In this document: in pieces, positions 1-7,519 of the stretch
How positions within the stretch are numbered: the stretch's first letter is position 1
How the letters are laid out: every line of letters begins with the position of its first letter
Assembly: GCA_965216585.1 (NCBI GenBank)
Contig: CBDCGC010000003.1
Coordinates: forward strand, 1,798,001-1,862,000
Origin: CADEER01 sp965216585
GTDB taxonomy: Bacteria; Desulfobacterota; Binatia; HRBIN30; CADEER01
Reading direction: 5' to 3'
Length of the DNA stretch: 64,000 nt
Translations under genes and position numbers: made by a program
The notes under the pieces: model-generated
Seen by the model: only the letters and a program-made list of their open reading frames with translations
Databases searched by the model: none
What the model was told of the DNA's origin: nothing

Positions 1-318
1 GCCCCAGGTCGCTATCGCCTGACTCTTGTCGAACGCAGCCCCAGCGGAGGGGCTCGCGAGATTTCCACATACACGGCAGTTCCCACCGAGCACGCCGAGA
101 GCGCGCGCGAGTACAGCGGTGCCGGTACGAACGAAGATCTCTTGCGCGAGCTCGCCCGCCGCACCGGCGGCGCGGCCAACGCGACGGCGCGAGACATTCT
201 CGAACGACCGGCTGGAGAACGTCGGGTTGCCTATCCCCTCACCCACATTCTCGTACCGCTGGCCATGCTCGCGTTCTTTGCCGACATCGCCTTGCGGCGG
301 CGGCCGGCGTCACTTTGA
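1..318 (+). CDS. C-terminal end of a VWA/glutamine-amidotransferase-like membrane protein (partial)
   Basis: An open frame enters from the left edge in frame 1 and stops at TGA 316-318, giving the last 105 residues of a longer protein. The visible part has a beta-rich stretch, then the motif ELARRTGG, then a single hydrophobic segment near the end (YPLTHILVPLAMLAFFADI) and a short basic tail (ALRRRP). This layout matches the C-terminus of the large bacterial membrane proteins with a von Willebrand A domain and a glutamine-amidotransferase-like domain, which end in one transmembrane helix. The diagnostic domains lie outside the window, so the family call is inference. Its last 9 bases overlap the end of the convergent Spy-like gene. 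Confidence 0.55.
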   Translation, partial: APGRYRLTLVERSPSGGAREISTYTAVPTEHAESAREYSGAGTNEDLLRELARRTGGAANATARDILERPAGERRVAYPLTHILVPLAMLAFFADIALRRRPASL

Positions 319-783
319 TCGCCGCTCGCCACCGCCGCGCCGGCCGCGGCCGCGGCCGCGACCGCGTACTTGATCCTGGATCTGCGGCATCAGCAGCGCC
401 AACTTGCCGCGTTCGACAGGCGACAGCAGCGCACCGATCTCGTCGAAGCTCTCGGCGACGATCTCCCGCTTCTTGCGATCCATCGCCCGCGCCTTGTCGA
501 CCAGAGCATTGATCCGGGCCTCGTCGGCCGCGTCGATCGCCGCCTGCAGCTCCGGCGCCAGCGCCCGTCGCTCGGCGCGGATCGCCTGGCGCTGCAGCGC
601 ACCCGCCTTCAGAATCTTGCTGACCTGCAGAGCTTTTTCGTCGGAGAGATCGAGCTCTTCGGCGATCCGCAAGACGAGAAACCGGCGCGCCCGGTCGCGG
701 CGCCGGCCGCGTTCGTCCGGCTGCGCCAGCAGCGGTGACACCACCAGTCCGCCAACCATTGCCGCAATCATCATCGTCCGCAT
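310..783 (-). CDS. Spy/CpxP-like periplasmic protein with an Arg-Gly tail
   Basis: 157 residues from the ATG at 783. A longer upstream ATG exists at 834, but the signal peptide (MRTMMIAAMVGGLVVSPLLA) begins at 783. The mature part is helical and highly charged: it has the ELDLSDEKALQVSKI segment and a later repeat-like segment around LLSPVERGKLALL. These correspond to the paired LTxxQ-type helices of periplasmic Spy/CpxP/CnrX-like proteins, which bind unfolded proteins or sense metals. It is the third gene after an ECF sigma factor and its anti-sigma factor, so a role as envelope stress sensor or effector is likely. The C-terminus is a low-complexity RG repeat encoded by a GGC/CGC-rich tract, unusual for the family and possibly nucleic-acid or polyanion binding. 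Confidence 0.7.
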   Translation of the reverse strand: MRTMMIAAMVGGLVVSPLLAQPDERGRRRDRARRFLVLRIAEELDLSDEKALQVSKILKAGALQRQAIRAERRALAPELQAAIDAADEARINALVDKARAMDRKKREIVAESFDEIGALLSPVERGKLALLMPQIQDQVRGRGRGRGRRGGGERRSK

Positions 784-796
784 TTTCGACTCCTTG

Positions 797-1399
797 CTAT
801 CCAAGCATCTCTTCGAGCTCGAGCACTTCCTCATCGTCGAGGTCGTCGAGCGAAACCTCGGTGCTCCATTCGTCGTCCAGCCAAACCCGTACGTCCGGCG
901 CCTCCCCCGCGTCCCACACGTCCGCCGGCAAGATCAGGGGCTCGCCCACCACCTCCGCCACTTCGGCGAGCACCAAGGGATCGGCGAGCTCCAGCGACAA
1001 CGCCGCCCGCGCCACCAACGCCCCGGACCCGCCACCGCCCACCGGCCACAGCGACAACGCTCCGGCCACTGCGATGACCAACGCGGCCGCAACCGGTAGA
1101 AAGATGCGCGCATCGAATCCGGCTCGTCGCGCCTCTTCTTCGACCATCACCTCGTCGATCGCCGACAAGATGGCCGTTCGCTGTTGCTGCCAGGCGGCCG
1201 CCGAGAGCTCGGCCGCGCCGCCATCCTCGCCGCGCAAGAGAGGCGGAACTTCGCGCAACGCGGCAAGCGAGTCGGCACAAGTGCGACAACCGTCGCAATG
1301 CTGATCGACCTGCTTCGCCGCGGCCGCCGACAACGCTCCCTCCGCATGGTCGACGAGCAAGAGCACCATCTCGTCGCAACTCCGCTCTTGCCTACTCAT
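797..1399 (-). CDS. Anti-sigma factor with zinc-finger N-domain and one transmembrane helix
   Basis: 200 residues. The N-terminal part carries an HxxxCxxC-like zinc anti-sigma (ZAS/zf-HC2) signature, QHCDGCRTC. A single hydrophobic helix follows (about residues 107-122, FLPVAAALVIAVAGAL), then an acidic C-terminal domain rich in Asp/Glu that would lie in the periplasm. The ATG at 1399 overlaps the stop of the sigma gene as ATGA, the usual sign of translational coupling; another ATG at 1408 would overlap by 13 bases. Known anti-sigma factors of this class bind their ECF sigma factor through the zinc domain and release it after an envelope signal. Its partner is the gene immediately upstream. 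Confidence 0.85.
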   Translation of the reverse strand: MSRQERSCDEMVLLLVDHAEGALSAAAAKQVDQHCDGCRTCADSLAALREVPPLLRGEDGGAAELSAAAWQQQRTAILSAIDEVMVEEEARRAGFDARIFLPVAAALVIAVAGALSLWPVGGGGSGALVARAALSLELADPLVLAEVAEVVGEPLILPADVWDAGEAPDVRVWLDDEWSTEVSLDDLDDEEVLELEEMLG

Positions 1400-1917
1400 G
1401 TCATCCACTCCCGCAGCTTCTTCACCGCGTGGTGAAAATTCACTTTGGCGGCGCCTTCCGACATGCCCTCCATCCGCGCGATCTCTCGGAAGGGCAAATC
1501 ACCATAGACCCGCAGCTCCAGCACAGCCTTTTGTTTGGCGGGAAGGCGATCGACGAAACGGCGCAGGCCGCGGCGCTGAACAGCATCCTCGCCGGCGTTC
1601 GACACGCTCGGCAAGGCCGCTTCGCTGACGTCGTCGAGAGCAACCTCTTGGTGGCGTTGCTGGCGGCGCGCACGCGAGCGGCATTCGTTGAGCGCGATCT
1701 GATGCAGCCAGGTCTTGAAGCTCGCATCGCCGCGAAAGGTACGCAGGGCTTTGTAGGCGCGCAGGAACGCCACCTGCACGACGTCGTCGGCGACGTTGCG
1801 ATCGGCAACCATGCGAACGACGAAAGAGTAGAGAGGCTTCTGGTAGCGTTCGACGAGAACGCCGAAATCCTCGCGGCTGCCACGCAGTGTTCCCCGGATC
1901 AAGCGCAGGTCGTCCAC
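1396..1917 (-). CDS. ECF (RpoE-like) RNA polymerase sigma factor
   Basis: 173 residues from a GTG start at 1917, preceded by GGGGTGA at about 7 bases. Region 2 is clear (FGVLVERYQKPLY, VADDVVQVAFLRAYKAL, TWLHQIALNECRSRAR) and region 4 ends the protein (LPAKQKAVLELRVYGDLPFREIA, then the SEGAAKVNFHHAVKKL helix). Starting at GTG gives MDDLRLIRGTLRG, the usual ECF N-terminus. The frame stays open upstream to an ATG at 2025, which would add 36 residues without similarity to sigma region 1/2, so I prefer the shorter form. It overlaps the anti-sigma gene by four bases. An RpoE-type promoter lies about 125 bases upstream, suggesting that the factor transcribes its own operon. Confidence 0.9.
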   Translation of the reverse strand: MDDLRLIRGTLRGSREDFGVLVERYQKPLYSFVVRMVADRNVADDVVQVAFLRAYKALRTFRGDASFKTWLHQIALNECRSRARRQQRHQEVALDDVSEAALPSVSNAGEDAVQRRGLRRFVDRLPAKQKAVLELRVYGDLPFREIARMEGMSEGAAKVNFHHAVKKLREWMT

Positions 1918-2040
1918 AGAACCTTCACCCCTAACACTCGTCTCGGCGCGATCAATGGCGCCGGGCGACGACGCACGCCGAGGCAAAGGGCGCACTGTCG
2001 CAAACGGATCGGTATGGAGGACCATCTCTACCACTACGAC

Positions 2041-2067
2041 TCAGACGCTCGCGGCGGGCGAGAAGTT
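2041..2067 (-). promoter_or_regulatory. Candidate ECF-type promoter of the sigma/anti-sigma/Spy operon
   Basis: Read on the minus strand, AACTT (2067-2063) is followed after exactly 15 bases by CGTCTGA (2047-2041). This matches the group-wide ECF pattern (AAC in the -35 box, CGTC in the -10 box) and the E. coli sigma-E layout of GAACTT and TCTGA. Transcription would begin near 2034. Autoregulation is inferred. Confidence 0.5.
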
Positions 2068-2118
2068 AAGCGCAAATCGCAGGCGGCTTGCGACGGGTCG
2101 TCGGGTGAGCGGACTCGA

Positions 2119-3528
2119 TCACCCCTCGCCGTACTCTGCGGCAGTCGGCCACGGACTCGCCTCTTCGAAGCGCCGGGCGACCCGCAGGAGCAGGTCTTCG
2201 CGAAAGCGAGGAGCGACGAGTTGCAGGCCAGCGGGCAGCCCAGCATCGGTGAGTCCAGCGGGGATGGAGACGCCCGGGTGACCGGTGAGATTGAACGGAT
2301 AGGTAAAGGGAAAGGCATCGTGTGTGCGAATCTTCTCCCCTTCGATCTCGAAGGGGTGGATCTGTTCGACGGGAAATGCCTCGAGCGGCAGGGTCGGCAG
2401 GGCGAGGAGGTCGAATTTGTCGAAGGCCTCCTCGGTCCAATCGATCAGTTGGGTGCGCCGCCGGTAGGCGTATGCCAGATCGTCGGCACCGCGTTCGCGC
2501 ATCCGCTCCATTCCCTGGCGCATCATCGGATCGATCTCTTCCGGACTCTCGTCGAGCTGGTGGTGATGGCGCAGGTACACCGATGCGACCGAAATGATCC
2601 CCCACGCTTTGCCGGCGAAAGGAATCGAGTCCTTGTACGCTTCGACGCCGTGGCCGAGCTCGGCGAGCACGCCAACCGCCGCGTCGATCCGGCGCGCCAC
2701 GTCGGACTGCACCGGGCCTCCGAAGTTGGCGCAGTAGCCAATGCGCAGATCGCCGGTCGGTTGATCGAGAGTGCTCTCGTAGGACTCGAAGTGAGCAGGT
2801 ACAGCCGTCGGGTCGGCTTCGTGCGGGCCAAAGGTAACGTCAGCCAGGCGCGCTGCGTCGCGCACGTTCGAGGTCAATGGGCCCCACACCGCCGTGTCGT
2901 CAAAGACGAGAATCGGATCGGGTCGCTGCGGGATGCGCCGAAACGTCGGCTTCAAGCCGAAACAGCCGGAAAAACAAGCCGGAATGCGGATCGACCCGCC
3001 ACCGTCCGACGCGGTCGCCAACGGCACCAGTGCGGCGGCAATCGCCGAGGCCGAGCCACCGCTCGAGCCACCCGGTGTGCGCTCGCGGTTCCAGGGATTG
3101 CGCGTCGGGCCGAATACGGCGTTCGACGTCTGCATGTAGGCGCCGAACTCAGGTGTGTTCGTCTTGCCGATGGGAATCGCACCGGCAGCGCGCATGCGCT
3201 CGACGTTGATCGAATCGCGATCGACCAGGTTGTCCCTGTAGAGCGGCGATCCGTGCGTCGTGACCATGCCGGCGACGTCCTCGAGATCCTTGACGCCAAA
3301 GGGCAGGCCGGCGAGCGGGCCGAGGTTCTCGCCGCTGGCCAGTCTCTGCTCCGCCGCGCTCGCGGCGTCGAGTGCGGGTTCGGCCTGCAAAGCGACAAAC
3401 GCATTGAGCTCCGGATTGTAGCGCTCGATACGGGCGAGATAGGTCTCCATCACCTCGACCGGCGACAACTCGCGCCGGTTGACGCGATCGGCGAGATCAT
3501 GGGCTGGCGTGTACGGATCAAACGTCAT
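2119..3528 (-). CDS. Amidase-signature (AS) family amidohydrolase
   Basis: 469 residues. The catalytic triad of the AS family is visible: Lys in LPFGVKDLED, the cis-Ser in the DGGGSIRIPA segment, and the nucleophile region TPGGSSGGSASA. These enzymes hydrolyse amides to acids and ammonia (GatA, fatty-acid amide hydrolases, aryl-acylamidases). No gatB or gatC is adjacent and the C-terminal half is not GatA-like, so a catabolic amidase is more likely than the tRNA amidotransferase. A TTG at 3537 overlaps the previous stop, but the ATG at 3528 has GGAGG at 10 bases and is the better start. It sits 5 bases after the AhpD-like gene, so the two are probably co-transcribed. Substrate unknown. Confidence 0.85.
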   Translation of the reverse strand: MTFDPYTPAHDLADRVNRRELSPVEVMETYLARIERYNPELNAFVALQAEPALDAASAAEQRLASGENLGPLAGLPFGVKDLEDVAGMVTTHGSPLYRDNLVDRDSINVERMRAAGAIPIGKTNTPEFGAYMQTSNAVFGPTRNPWNRERTPGGSSGGSASAIAAALVPLATASDGGGSIRIPACFSGCFGLKPTFRRIPQRPDPILVFDDTAVWGPLTSNVRDAARLADVTFGPHEADPTAVPAHFESYESTLDQPTGDLRIGYCANFGGPVQSDVARRIDAAVGVLAELGHGVEAYKDSIPFAGKAWGIISVASVYLRHHHQLDESPEEIDPMMRQGMERMRERGADDLAYAYRRRTQLIDWTEEAFDKFDLLALPTLPLEAFPVEQIHPFEIEGEKIRTHDAFPFTYPFNLTGHPGVSIPAGLTDAGLPAGLQLVAPRFREDLLLRVARRFEEASPWPTAAEYGEG

Positions 3529-3533
3529 CGCCC

Positions 3534-4106
3534 TCAACCCTCCCGCCGATCGGCGGCGCGTTGCGCCCCTTCGATCACCTGCTTGCCCATCGGATCGTCG
3601 AGATCGATTTCAGTCGATTCCATGACTCGTGCCATCATCATATAGAACCCCACGGCGACGATCAGCTCGACGATCTCGGTTGCATCGAGGAATTTGGCAA
3701 CGTCGTCGAACGCCGCCTGCGACGCTTTGACGTCTTCGGTGACCTCAGTGGCGAAACGCAGTACGCACTGCGCCTTTGCGTCGAAGCACGCGGCTTCGAT
3801 CTCCCCCCGATCGAGCGCCGCGATCTCCTCTTTCGATGCGCCGACGAGCTCGGCGATGGGTACGTGCTGAACCCACTCGTAGGGCGCCGACGACAACTTG
3901 GCAACGCGGAGAATCGCCAGCTCGCGCAAGCGATGGTCCAGTTTTTGTTGCGTCAGAATCGACGTCCCCAACGCCAGCAGCGGAGCGACGTTGGTTTCCG
4001 CATGCGCGAGCATGCGAAAGATCTTCAGATCCGCCGGCAACCCGGCCAGGGTGTTGCGCACCGCTTCCGGCGCCGTGCTCGGATCGACATAGGGAAGTCT
4101 CGCCAT
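3534..4106 (-). CDS. Carboxymuconolactone decarboxylase / AhpD-like protein
   Basis: 190 residues from ATG 4106. The frame extends to 4190, but the extra residues look non-coding and overlap the preceding gene. The helical core has the family pattern LDHRLRELAILRVAKLSSAPYEWVQH, followed by EIVELIVAVGFYMMMAR. The CxxC redox pair of true AhpD peroxidases is missing (SSAPYEW stands where a Cys-containing turn would be), so this is the non-redox CMD-like branch, whose function is usually unknown. It lies upstream of, and nearly touching, the amidase gene. A hairpin just before the start codon may control translation. Confidence 0.8.
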   Translation of the reverse strand: MARLPYVDPSTAPEAVRNTLAGLPADLKIFRMLAHAETNVAPLLALGTSILTQQKLDHRLRELAILRVAKLSSAPYEWVQHVPIAELVGASKEEIAALDRGEIEAACFDAKAQCVLRFATEVTEDVKASQAAFDDVAKFLDATEIVELIVAVGFYMMMARVMESTEIDLDDPMGKQVIEGAQRAADRREG

Positions 4107-4111
4107 GCCGG

Positions 4112-4140
4112 GCAATCTCAAACTTCGCGCCCGAGATTGC
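4112..4140 (-). promoter_or_regulatory. Perfect 8-bp inverted repeat before the AhpD-like gene
   Basis: GCAATCTC (4112-4119) and GAGATTGC (4133-4140) are perfect inverted copies separated by 13 bases, ending 5 bases before the ATG at 4106. As RNA the pair would fold over the region where a ribosome-binding site should be; as DNA it could be an operator. No obvious Shine-Dalgarno sequence is seen otherwise. Confidence 0.4.
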
Positions 4141-4179
4141 AAGGGCAGCGATAGACGGGGGAATCGAACCACCTGCCGC

Positions 4180-4968
4180 TCAAGACTCACTCCTAGTGGC
4201 GCCCCATTTTTTTGGACCGCGGCGCGGTCGAATCGCGGCGCTCATCGGGCTGGCGACCGCGCTCTTGGCGTTGGCGATGAACGCGCGGATCTTTTCGAAG
4301 CTGCGCCGTCCGTCTTCTTCTTCCACCCCGGTATGGACGTCGACGCCCCAGGGACCGACCGTTTGAATCGCAGCGCCAACATTGCCGGGTGTCAAGCCAC
4401 CGGCGAGAATCACCGGCACGCGCGATTGCGCGACGATCTCGCGGCTGATCTCCCAATCGTGCGTCTTGCCGGTCGCGCCGTGTCGCTCCGTCTCCGCATC
4501 GTAGGTGTCGAGGATGATCGCATCGACGCGTCTCGCAATCTCGCGCGCCCGATCGACGGACTTCTCGTCGATCACATGGACAGCGCGAATGATGCGCAGA
4601 TGGGGCAAGCCGGCACGCAGGAGGGGGATGTCCGACGTCGGGAACGGACCGTGCAACTGCAGCGTCGAAACGCCAAGGTAACGGCAGAGCTCGACCGCCT
4701 CGCGGGCATTGTCGACATAGGTGATCGCCACCGTCGAGACGAAGGGCGGCAGCGCCGCGACGATGTCGCGCGCTTTGCGCTCGGTCAGACCGTCGTGCAC
4801 GCCGTCGGGCAGGCGCAGAGTGAAGCCCAACGCATCGGCCCCCGCGCGCTCACAAGCCAGAGCCTCATCGAGGGACGAAACCCCGGCAATCTGCACTCGA
4901 GCTCGATTCACCGGAGTGTGGGGATCGGAAGCGTAACTTTGGGCATCATCGGAGGAACCACGTTTCAT
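4180..4968 (-). CDS. TrpF-like (phosphoribosylanthranilate isomerase fold) protein lacking the catalytic Cys
   Basis: 262 residues. A TIM-barrel protein with most TrpF landmarks: ALACERAGADALGF, LQLHG, ATGKTHDW, VILAGGLTPGNV, and the phosphate-binding GVDVHTGVE. The N-terminal KICG motif, whose Cys is the general base of TrpF, reads QIAG here, so the Cys is replaced by Ala; the Asp after strand 5 (IILDTYD) remains. No other trp gene is nearby. The C-terminal tail of about 25 residues (RPRRGPKKW) is extra. It may be a TrpF paralogue with another isomerase function, or use a different base. It overlaps the upstream extension of the AhpD-like frame and probably begins the amidase operon. Confidence 0.75.
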   Translation of the reverse strand: MKRGSSDDAQSYASDPHTPVNRARVQIAGVSSLDEALACERAGADALGFTLRLPDGVHDGLTERKARDIVAALPPFVSTVAITYVDNAREAVELCRYLGVSTLQLHGPFPTSDIPLLRAGLPHLRIIRAVHVIDEKSVDRAREIARRVDAIILDTYDAETERHGATGKTHDWEISREIVAQSRVPVILAGGLTPGNVGAAIQTVGPWGVDVHTGVEEEDGRRSFEKIRAFIANAKSAVASPMSAAIRPRRGPKKWGATRSES

Positions 4969-5036
4969 CCAACCGCATCTTCTTCACAACGGCAGCGATT
5001 CGATGCAGTGCGCCCCACCCACGCGCCAAAACACAG

Positions 5037-5213
5037 TCAGGAGCGGAAAAACGAATCCAGCACTTCGTCCGGCAGCGGTTCGAAAAACTCTGGCGGCACG
5101 ACAAACTCGCCCTTGGCCAAACCAATCGGACGGAGCCCCGAGTCGTTCGCCCAGACCCGTTTCAAGAGCTCGAACAGGCGCTTTTTCAGCTCGCGAATGT
5201 TGACCTGGAGCAT
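5037..5213 (-). CDS. Degenerate Phd/YefM-type antitoxin remnant
   Basis: 58 residues from ATG 5213 (another in-frame ATG at 5231). The N-terminus MLQVNIRELKKRLFELLKRV is the classic Phd/YefM DNA-binding start. The C-terminus resembles the toxin-binding tail of VapB/Phd antitoxins of PIN toxins (RPIGLAKGEFVVPPEFFEPLPDEVLDSF). The middle, normally carrying the 'GE..vIT..GkPVA.lvP' strand pair, is absent, so the two ends are joined directly at WANDSG. No PIN or RelE-like gene follows. I read it as an internally deleted, probably non-functional orphan antitoxin, though a compact regulator cannot be ruled out. Confidence 0.5.
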   Translation of the reverse strand: MLQVNIRELKKRLFELLKRVWANDSGLRPIGLAKGEFVVPPEFFEPLPDEVLDSFFRS

Positions 5214-5257
5214 TATTAACAAATAGGTCATGTGGATGGCCCATTCAAGGAGCGACC

Positions 5258-6082
5258 ATGTACGAAGAAGTTCTCTATGAAGTCGCCGAACCGGCAGCGG
5301 TGATCACACTCAACCGCCCGAAGCAGCTCAACGCCTGGACCGGGCGCATGGCCGCCGAGGTCAAACACGCCATCGCCCAGGCGGAGAAGGATTCCTCCGT
5401 CGTCGCCATCATCATCACCGGCGAGGGGCGCGGCTTCTGCGCCGGCGCCGACATGAAAGTCCTGCAAGGACTCTCAAGGGGACAGGGCGAGACCTCCGTA
5501 CCTTCCGACCTCGACGCCGACCCCGGCGACGCCACCATGGGCGAGTCCTTCCGCGGCACCTACACCTACTTGATGTCGGTACGGAAACCGATCATCGCCG
5601 CGATCAACGGCGCCGTCGCCGGCATGGCCGTGCCGATCATCGCATGTTGTGACCTACGCTTCGCCTCCGACCGGGCGACCATCCTGACCGCCTTCCCGCA
5701 GCGCGGCCTGATCGCCGAGTGGGGCAGTGCATGGCTGTTGCCGCGACTGGTAGGCCACGCAAACGCGCTCGATCTGCTCTTCTCCGGCCGCAAGGTCGGA
5801 GCCGAAGAGGCAGTTCACATGGGCCTGGTCAACCGAGTCATCGCCCACGACGACCTGCTGAATGAGACAAAGAACTACGTCGCCCAGCTCGCAGCCAATT
5901 GCTCGCCGACGTCGATCGCCATCATCAAGAGCCAGGTCTACCGCAACCTCATGGACTCGCTATCCGACGCCGAGAAAGAGTCGTTCCAACTCATGGTCGA
6001 CAGCTTCAAACGCCCCGACTTCGGCGAGGGCGTACGAGCCTTCCTGGAAAAACGCCCGCCAAAGTTCGAGCCGGTGAGTTGA
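5258..6082 (+). CDS. Enoyl-CoA hydratase/isomerase (crotonase) family protein
   Basis: 274 residues, AGGAG 7 bases before the ATG. The crotonase signature is present: the first oxyanion-hole loop GRGFCAGADMKVL, the second NGAVAGMAVPIIACCDLRFAS, and the active-site region LIAEWGSAWLLPRLVG with a Glu at the position of the second acidic residue of hydratases. The A-x-A-D-M turn of the first oxyanion hole is intact. Such enzymes hydrate 2-enoyl-CoA in beta-oxidation or act as isomerases. The gene stands alone between the antitoxin remnant and an A/T-richer accessory patch. Substrate not predictable. Confidence 0.88.
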   Translation: MYEEVLYEVAEPAAVITLNRPKQLNAWTGRMAAEVKHAIAQAEKDSSVVAIIITGEGRGFCAGADMKVLQGLSRGQGETSVPSDLDADPGDATMGESFRGTYTYLMSVRKPIIAAINGAVAGMAVPIIACCDLRFASDRATILTAFPQRGLIAEWGSAWLLPRLVGHANALDLLFSGRKVGAEEAVHMGLVNRVIAHDDLLNETKNYVAQLAANCSPTSIAIIKSQVYRNLMDSLSDAEKESFQLMVDSFKRPDFGEGVRAFLEKRPPKFEPVS

Positions 6083-6129
6083 CTTGGTAGCGCCGACAAC
6101 GCCAAACAACTTCGTTGGGATCCACCACG

Positions 6130-6786
6130 TTGACGACACATCGAGTCAAAGGTTTCTGTACTCTCGCCCTGACTGTCGTTCTCTTCAGCAGCTGCAGCGT
6201 TGGCACCCAACAAGCGCCCCAGGTTGAGAGGGACAGGATTCTGACCGTTTCTCTCCTTGGGTTTTACAACTCAGAGTCGGCAGAGTTCGACCCTGCCCCC
6301 ATCGACTACTCGATTCTGGTCGACCTCGAGGAAGTTCACCGACAGATCGCCAAATCCGTCTCGTACAGATTCAAGACCCAACCATTTCTCTTGTACGAGA
6401 AAATGTGGGGATATGCGTTTCGCAAGCGCCCCGATCAGGGCCGCAAAGGGATGCGCTACCTGATCGTAACCGCGCTCTATCTGCTAAATCAGTTCCTGCT
6501 CCACCAGGACATCCCACCGGAGGCCATCACAAGCACACTCGAGTTACCTGTGTTTTTCGCCCAACCAAACGAGAGCGACCGTCACGTCATGATCGTTGGG
6601 TTGGAGACCGGAATCCAACCAGGCATCCTAACCTCCGGTCTCGGCATGATGGTATTCAACGGGCACGGGCACTTTCTCGGTATCGTTTTCCACATTTACG
6701 ACTTCACTTCCTACAACACGGCAAAGATGGCGCACGACTGCATCTCGATGCTGGAGAAGCTGTTGCCCCCGGGCATCGGGAGTTGA
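6130..6786 (+). CDS. Hypothetical lipoprotein
   Basis: About 218 residues. Only TTG starts are available (6115 or 6130); 6130 gives a compact lipoprotein signal, MTTHRVKGFCTLALTVVLFSSC, with LFSSC as a weak lipobox. The mature protein has no family that I recognise. It contains the segments YSILVDLEEVHRQIAKSV and MMVFNGHGHFLGIVFHIYDF and few Cys. Base composition is visibly richer in A/T than in the flanking genes, as in the next four small genes, suggesting an acquired patch. Confidence 0.55.
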   Translation: MTTHRVKGFCTLALTVVLFSSCSVGTQQAPQVERDRILTVSLLGFYNSESAEFDPAPIDYSILVDLEEVHRQIAKSVSYRFKTQPFLLYEKMWGYAFRKRPDQGRKGMRYLIVTALYLLNQFLLHQDIPPEAITSTLELPVFFAQPNESDRHVMIVGLETGIQPGILTSGLGMMVFNGHGHFLGIVFHIYDFTSYNTAKMAHDCISMLEKLLPPGIGS

Positions 6787-6841
6787 TCCGACCACTGATT
6801 GGGACGACTCCTGCCCCGAACCGAACGATCGAGGAGATTAG

Positions 6842-7138
6842 ATGAGAGTACACATCCGACGGTTCCCCCCCGTGCAAGCCGGCAAAATACTGGCAGCGCT
6901 CTTCGCGCTGATGTGTCTGCCGATGATACCAATCACAGCCTTCATTTCCCTCCTGGGCCCGGGGGACTTTCCTTTTCCCTGGTCGAACCCAATCTCCGCT
7001 GTGCTACTCATTCCACTCTACGCCACGCTTGGGTTCTTGAACGGCGCACTCTTTGCCGTGGCGTACAACTTCGTCGCCGCAAGACTTGGGGGAGTAGAGA
7101 TGGAAGTCAAAGGAGCATCCCGGGACCGCACGGAATGA
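6842..7138 (+). CDS. Small two-helix membrane protein
   Basis: 98 residues starting MRVHIRRFPPVQAGKILAAL, with GGAG close upstream (gaggagatta). Two hydrophobic helices are clear: roughly residues 15-38 (LAALFALMCLPMIPITAFI) and 53-80 (AVLLIPLYATLGFLNGALF), followed by a soluble end GGVEMEVKGA. Small proteins with this 'IRRFPPVQ..K' start and the 'GF.nGAL.a..YN..A..lGG.E' end recur in proteobacterial genomes as uncharacterised membrane proteins. Function unknown; it stands in the A/T-richer accessory patch. Confidence 0.6.
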   Translation: MRVHIRRFPPVQAGKILAALFALMCLPMIPITAFISLLGPGDFPFPWSNPISAVLLIPLYATLGFLNGALFAVAYNFVAARLGGVEMEVKGASRDRTE

Positions 7139-7188
7139 GGCCAGAGTATCGGACCTCTTGCCGAAGTCCTTTTTCGAGAGGCATCGCC

Positions 7189-7251
7189 ATGGAACAGAAG
7201 ATCGAAGCGCTAACACAAGAAGATGAAGCCGAGTTGGAGTCCAGGCAATGA
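7189..7251 (+). CDS. 20-residue ORF coupled to the HicB-like gene
   Basis: A short frame (MEQKIEALTQEDEAELESRQ) begins at ATG 7189 and its stop overlaps the next ATG as ATGA (7248-7251). It has no recognisable domain. It occupies the place where a toxin gene could be expected, so it may be a translational leader or a toxin remnant. Weak evidence as a gene. Confidence 0.25.
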   Translation: MEQKIEALTQEDEAELESRQ

Positions 7252-7487
7252 AAGAGAGCGCGCGCTACGTCAAGATCGTTGAATGGTCCGAAGAGGATCG
7301 ATGTTTCGTTGGAAGCTCACCGGGCCTGATCTACGGAGGTTGCCATGGCGACAATGAGCGTCAGGTTTTCGACGAGCTCTGCACCATCGTCGAAGAGACG
7401 ATCGCACTTCACAAGAGCAACAACACACCACTACCACCCGCAACATCGGGGCGTGATTTCGCGAACGAGATGCAACACGTCGCGTGA
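7248..7487 (+). CDS. HicB-like antitoxin-family protein (orphan)
   Basis: 79 residues. The sequence YVKIVEWSEEDRCFVGSSPGLIYGGCHGD, then EVFDELC-like (QVFDELCTIVEE), is the partly degraded RNase-H-like fold of the HicB family; members of this sub-branch often occur without HicA. No double-stranded-RNA-binding HicA (GSHH motif) is seen on either side. The C-terminus lacks a clear helix-turn-helix or ribbon-helix-helix DNA-binding domain and is only an LPPATSGRDFANEM tail. Start fixed by the ATGA overlap with the preceding mini-ORF. Confidence 0.65.
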   Translation: MKESARYVKIVEWSEEDRCFVGSSPGLIYGGCHGDNERQVFDELCTIVEETIALHKSNNTPLPPATSGRDFANEMQHVA

Positions 7488-7519
7488 TTCAACAGTACGA
7501 ACATTGAGCGCTCTGCCCG

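Noticed and set aside
330..366. GC-rich repeat of CGG/CCG units as a tandem repeat element
   Set aside because: It is in-frame coding for the Arg-Gly tail of the Spy-like protein.
4130..4200. tRNA-like GGTTCGATTCC on the minus strand
   Set aside because: The flanking bases do not form a T-stem of five pairs, no acceptor stem or anticodon arm can be drawn, and the stretch overlaps the end of the TrpF-like gene.
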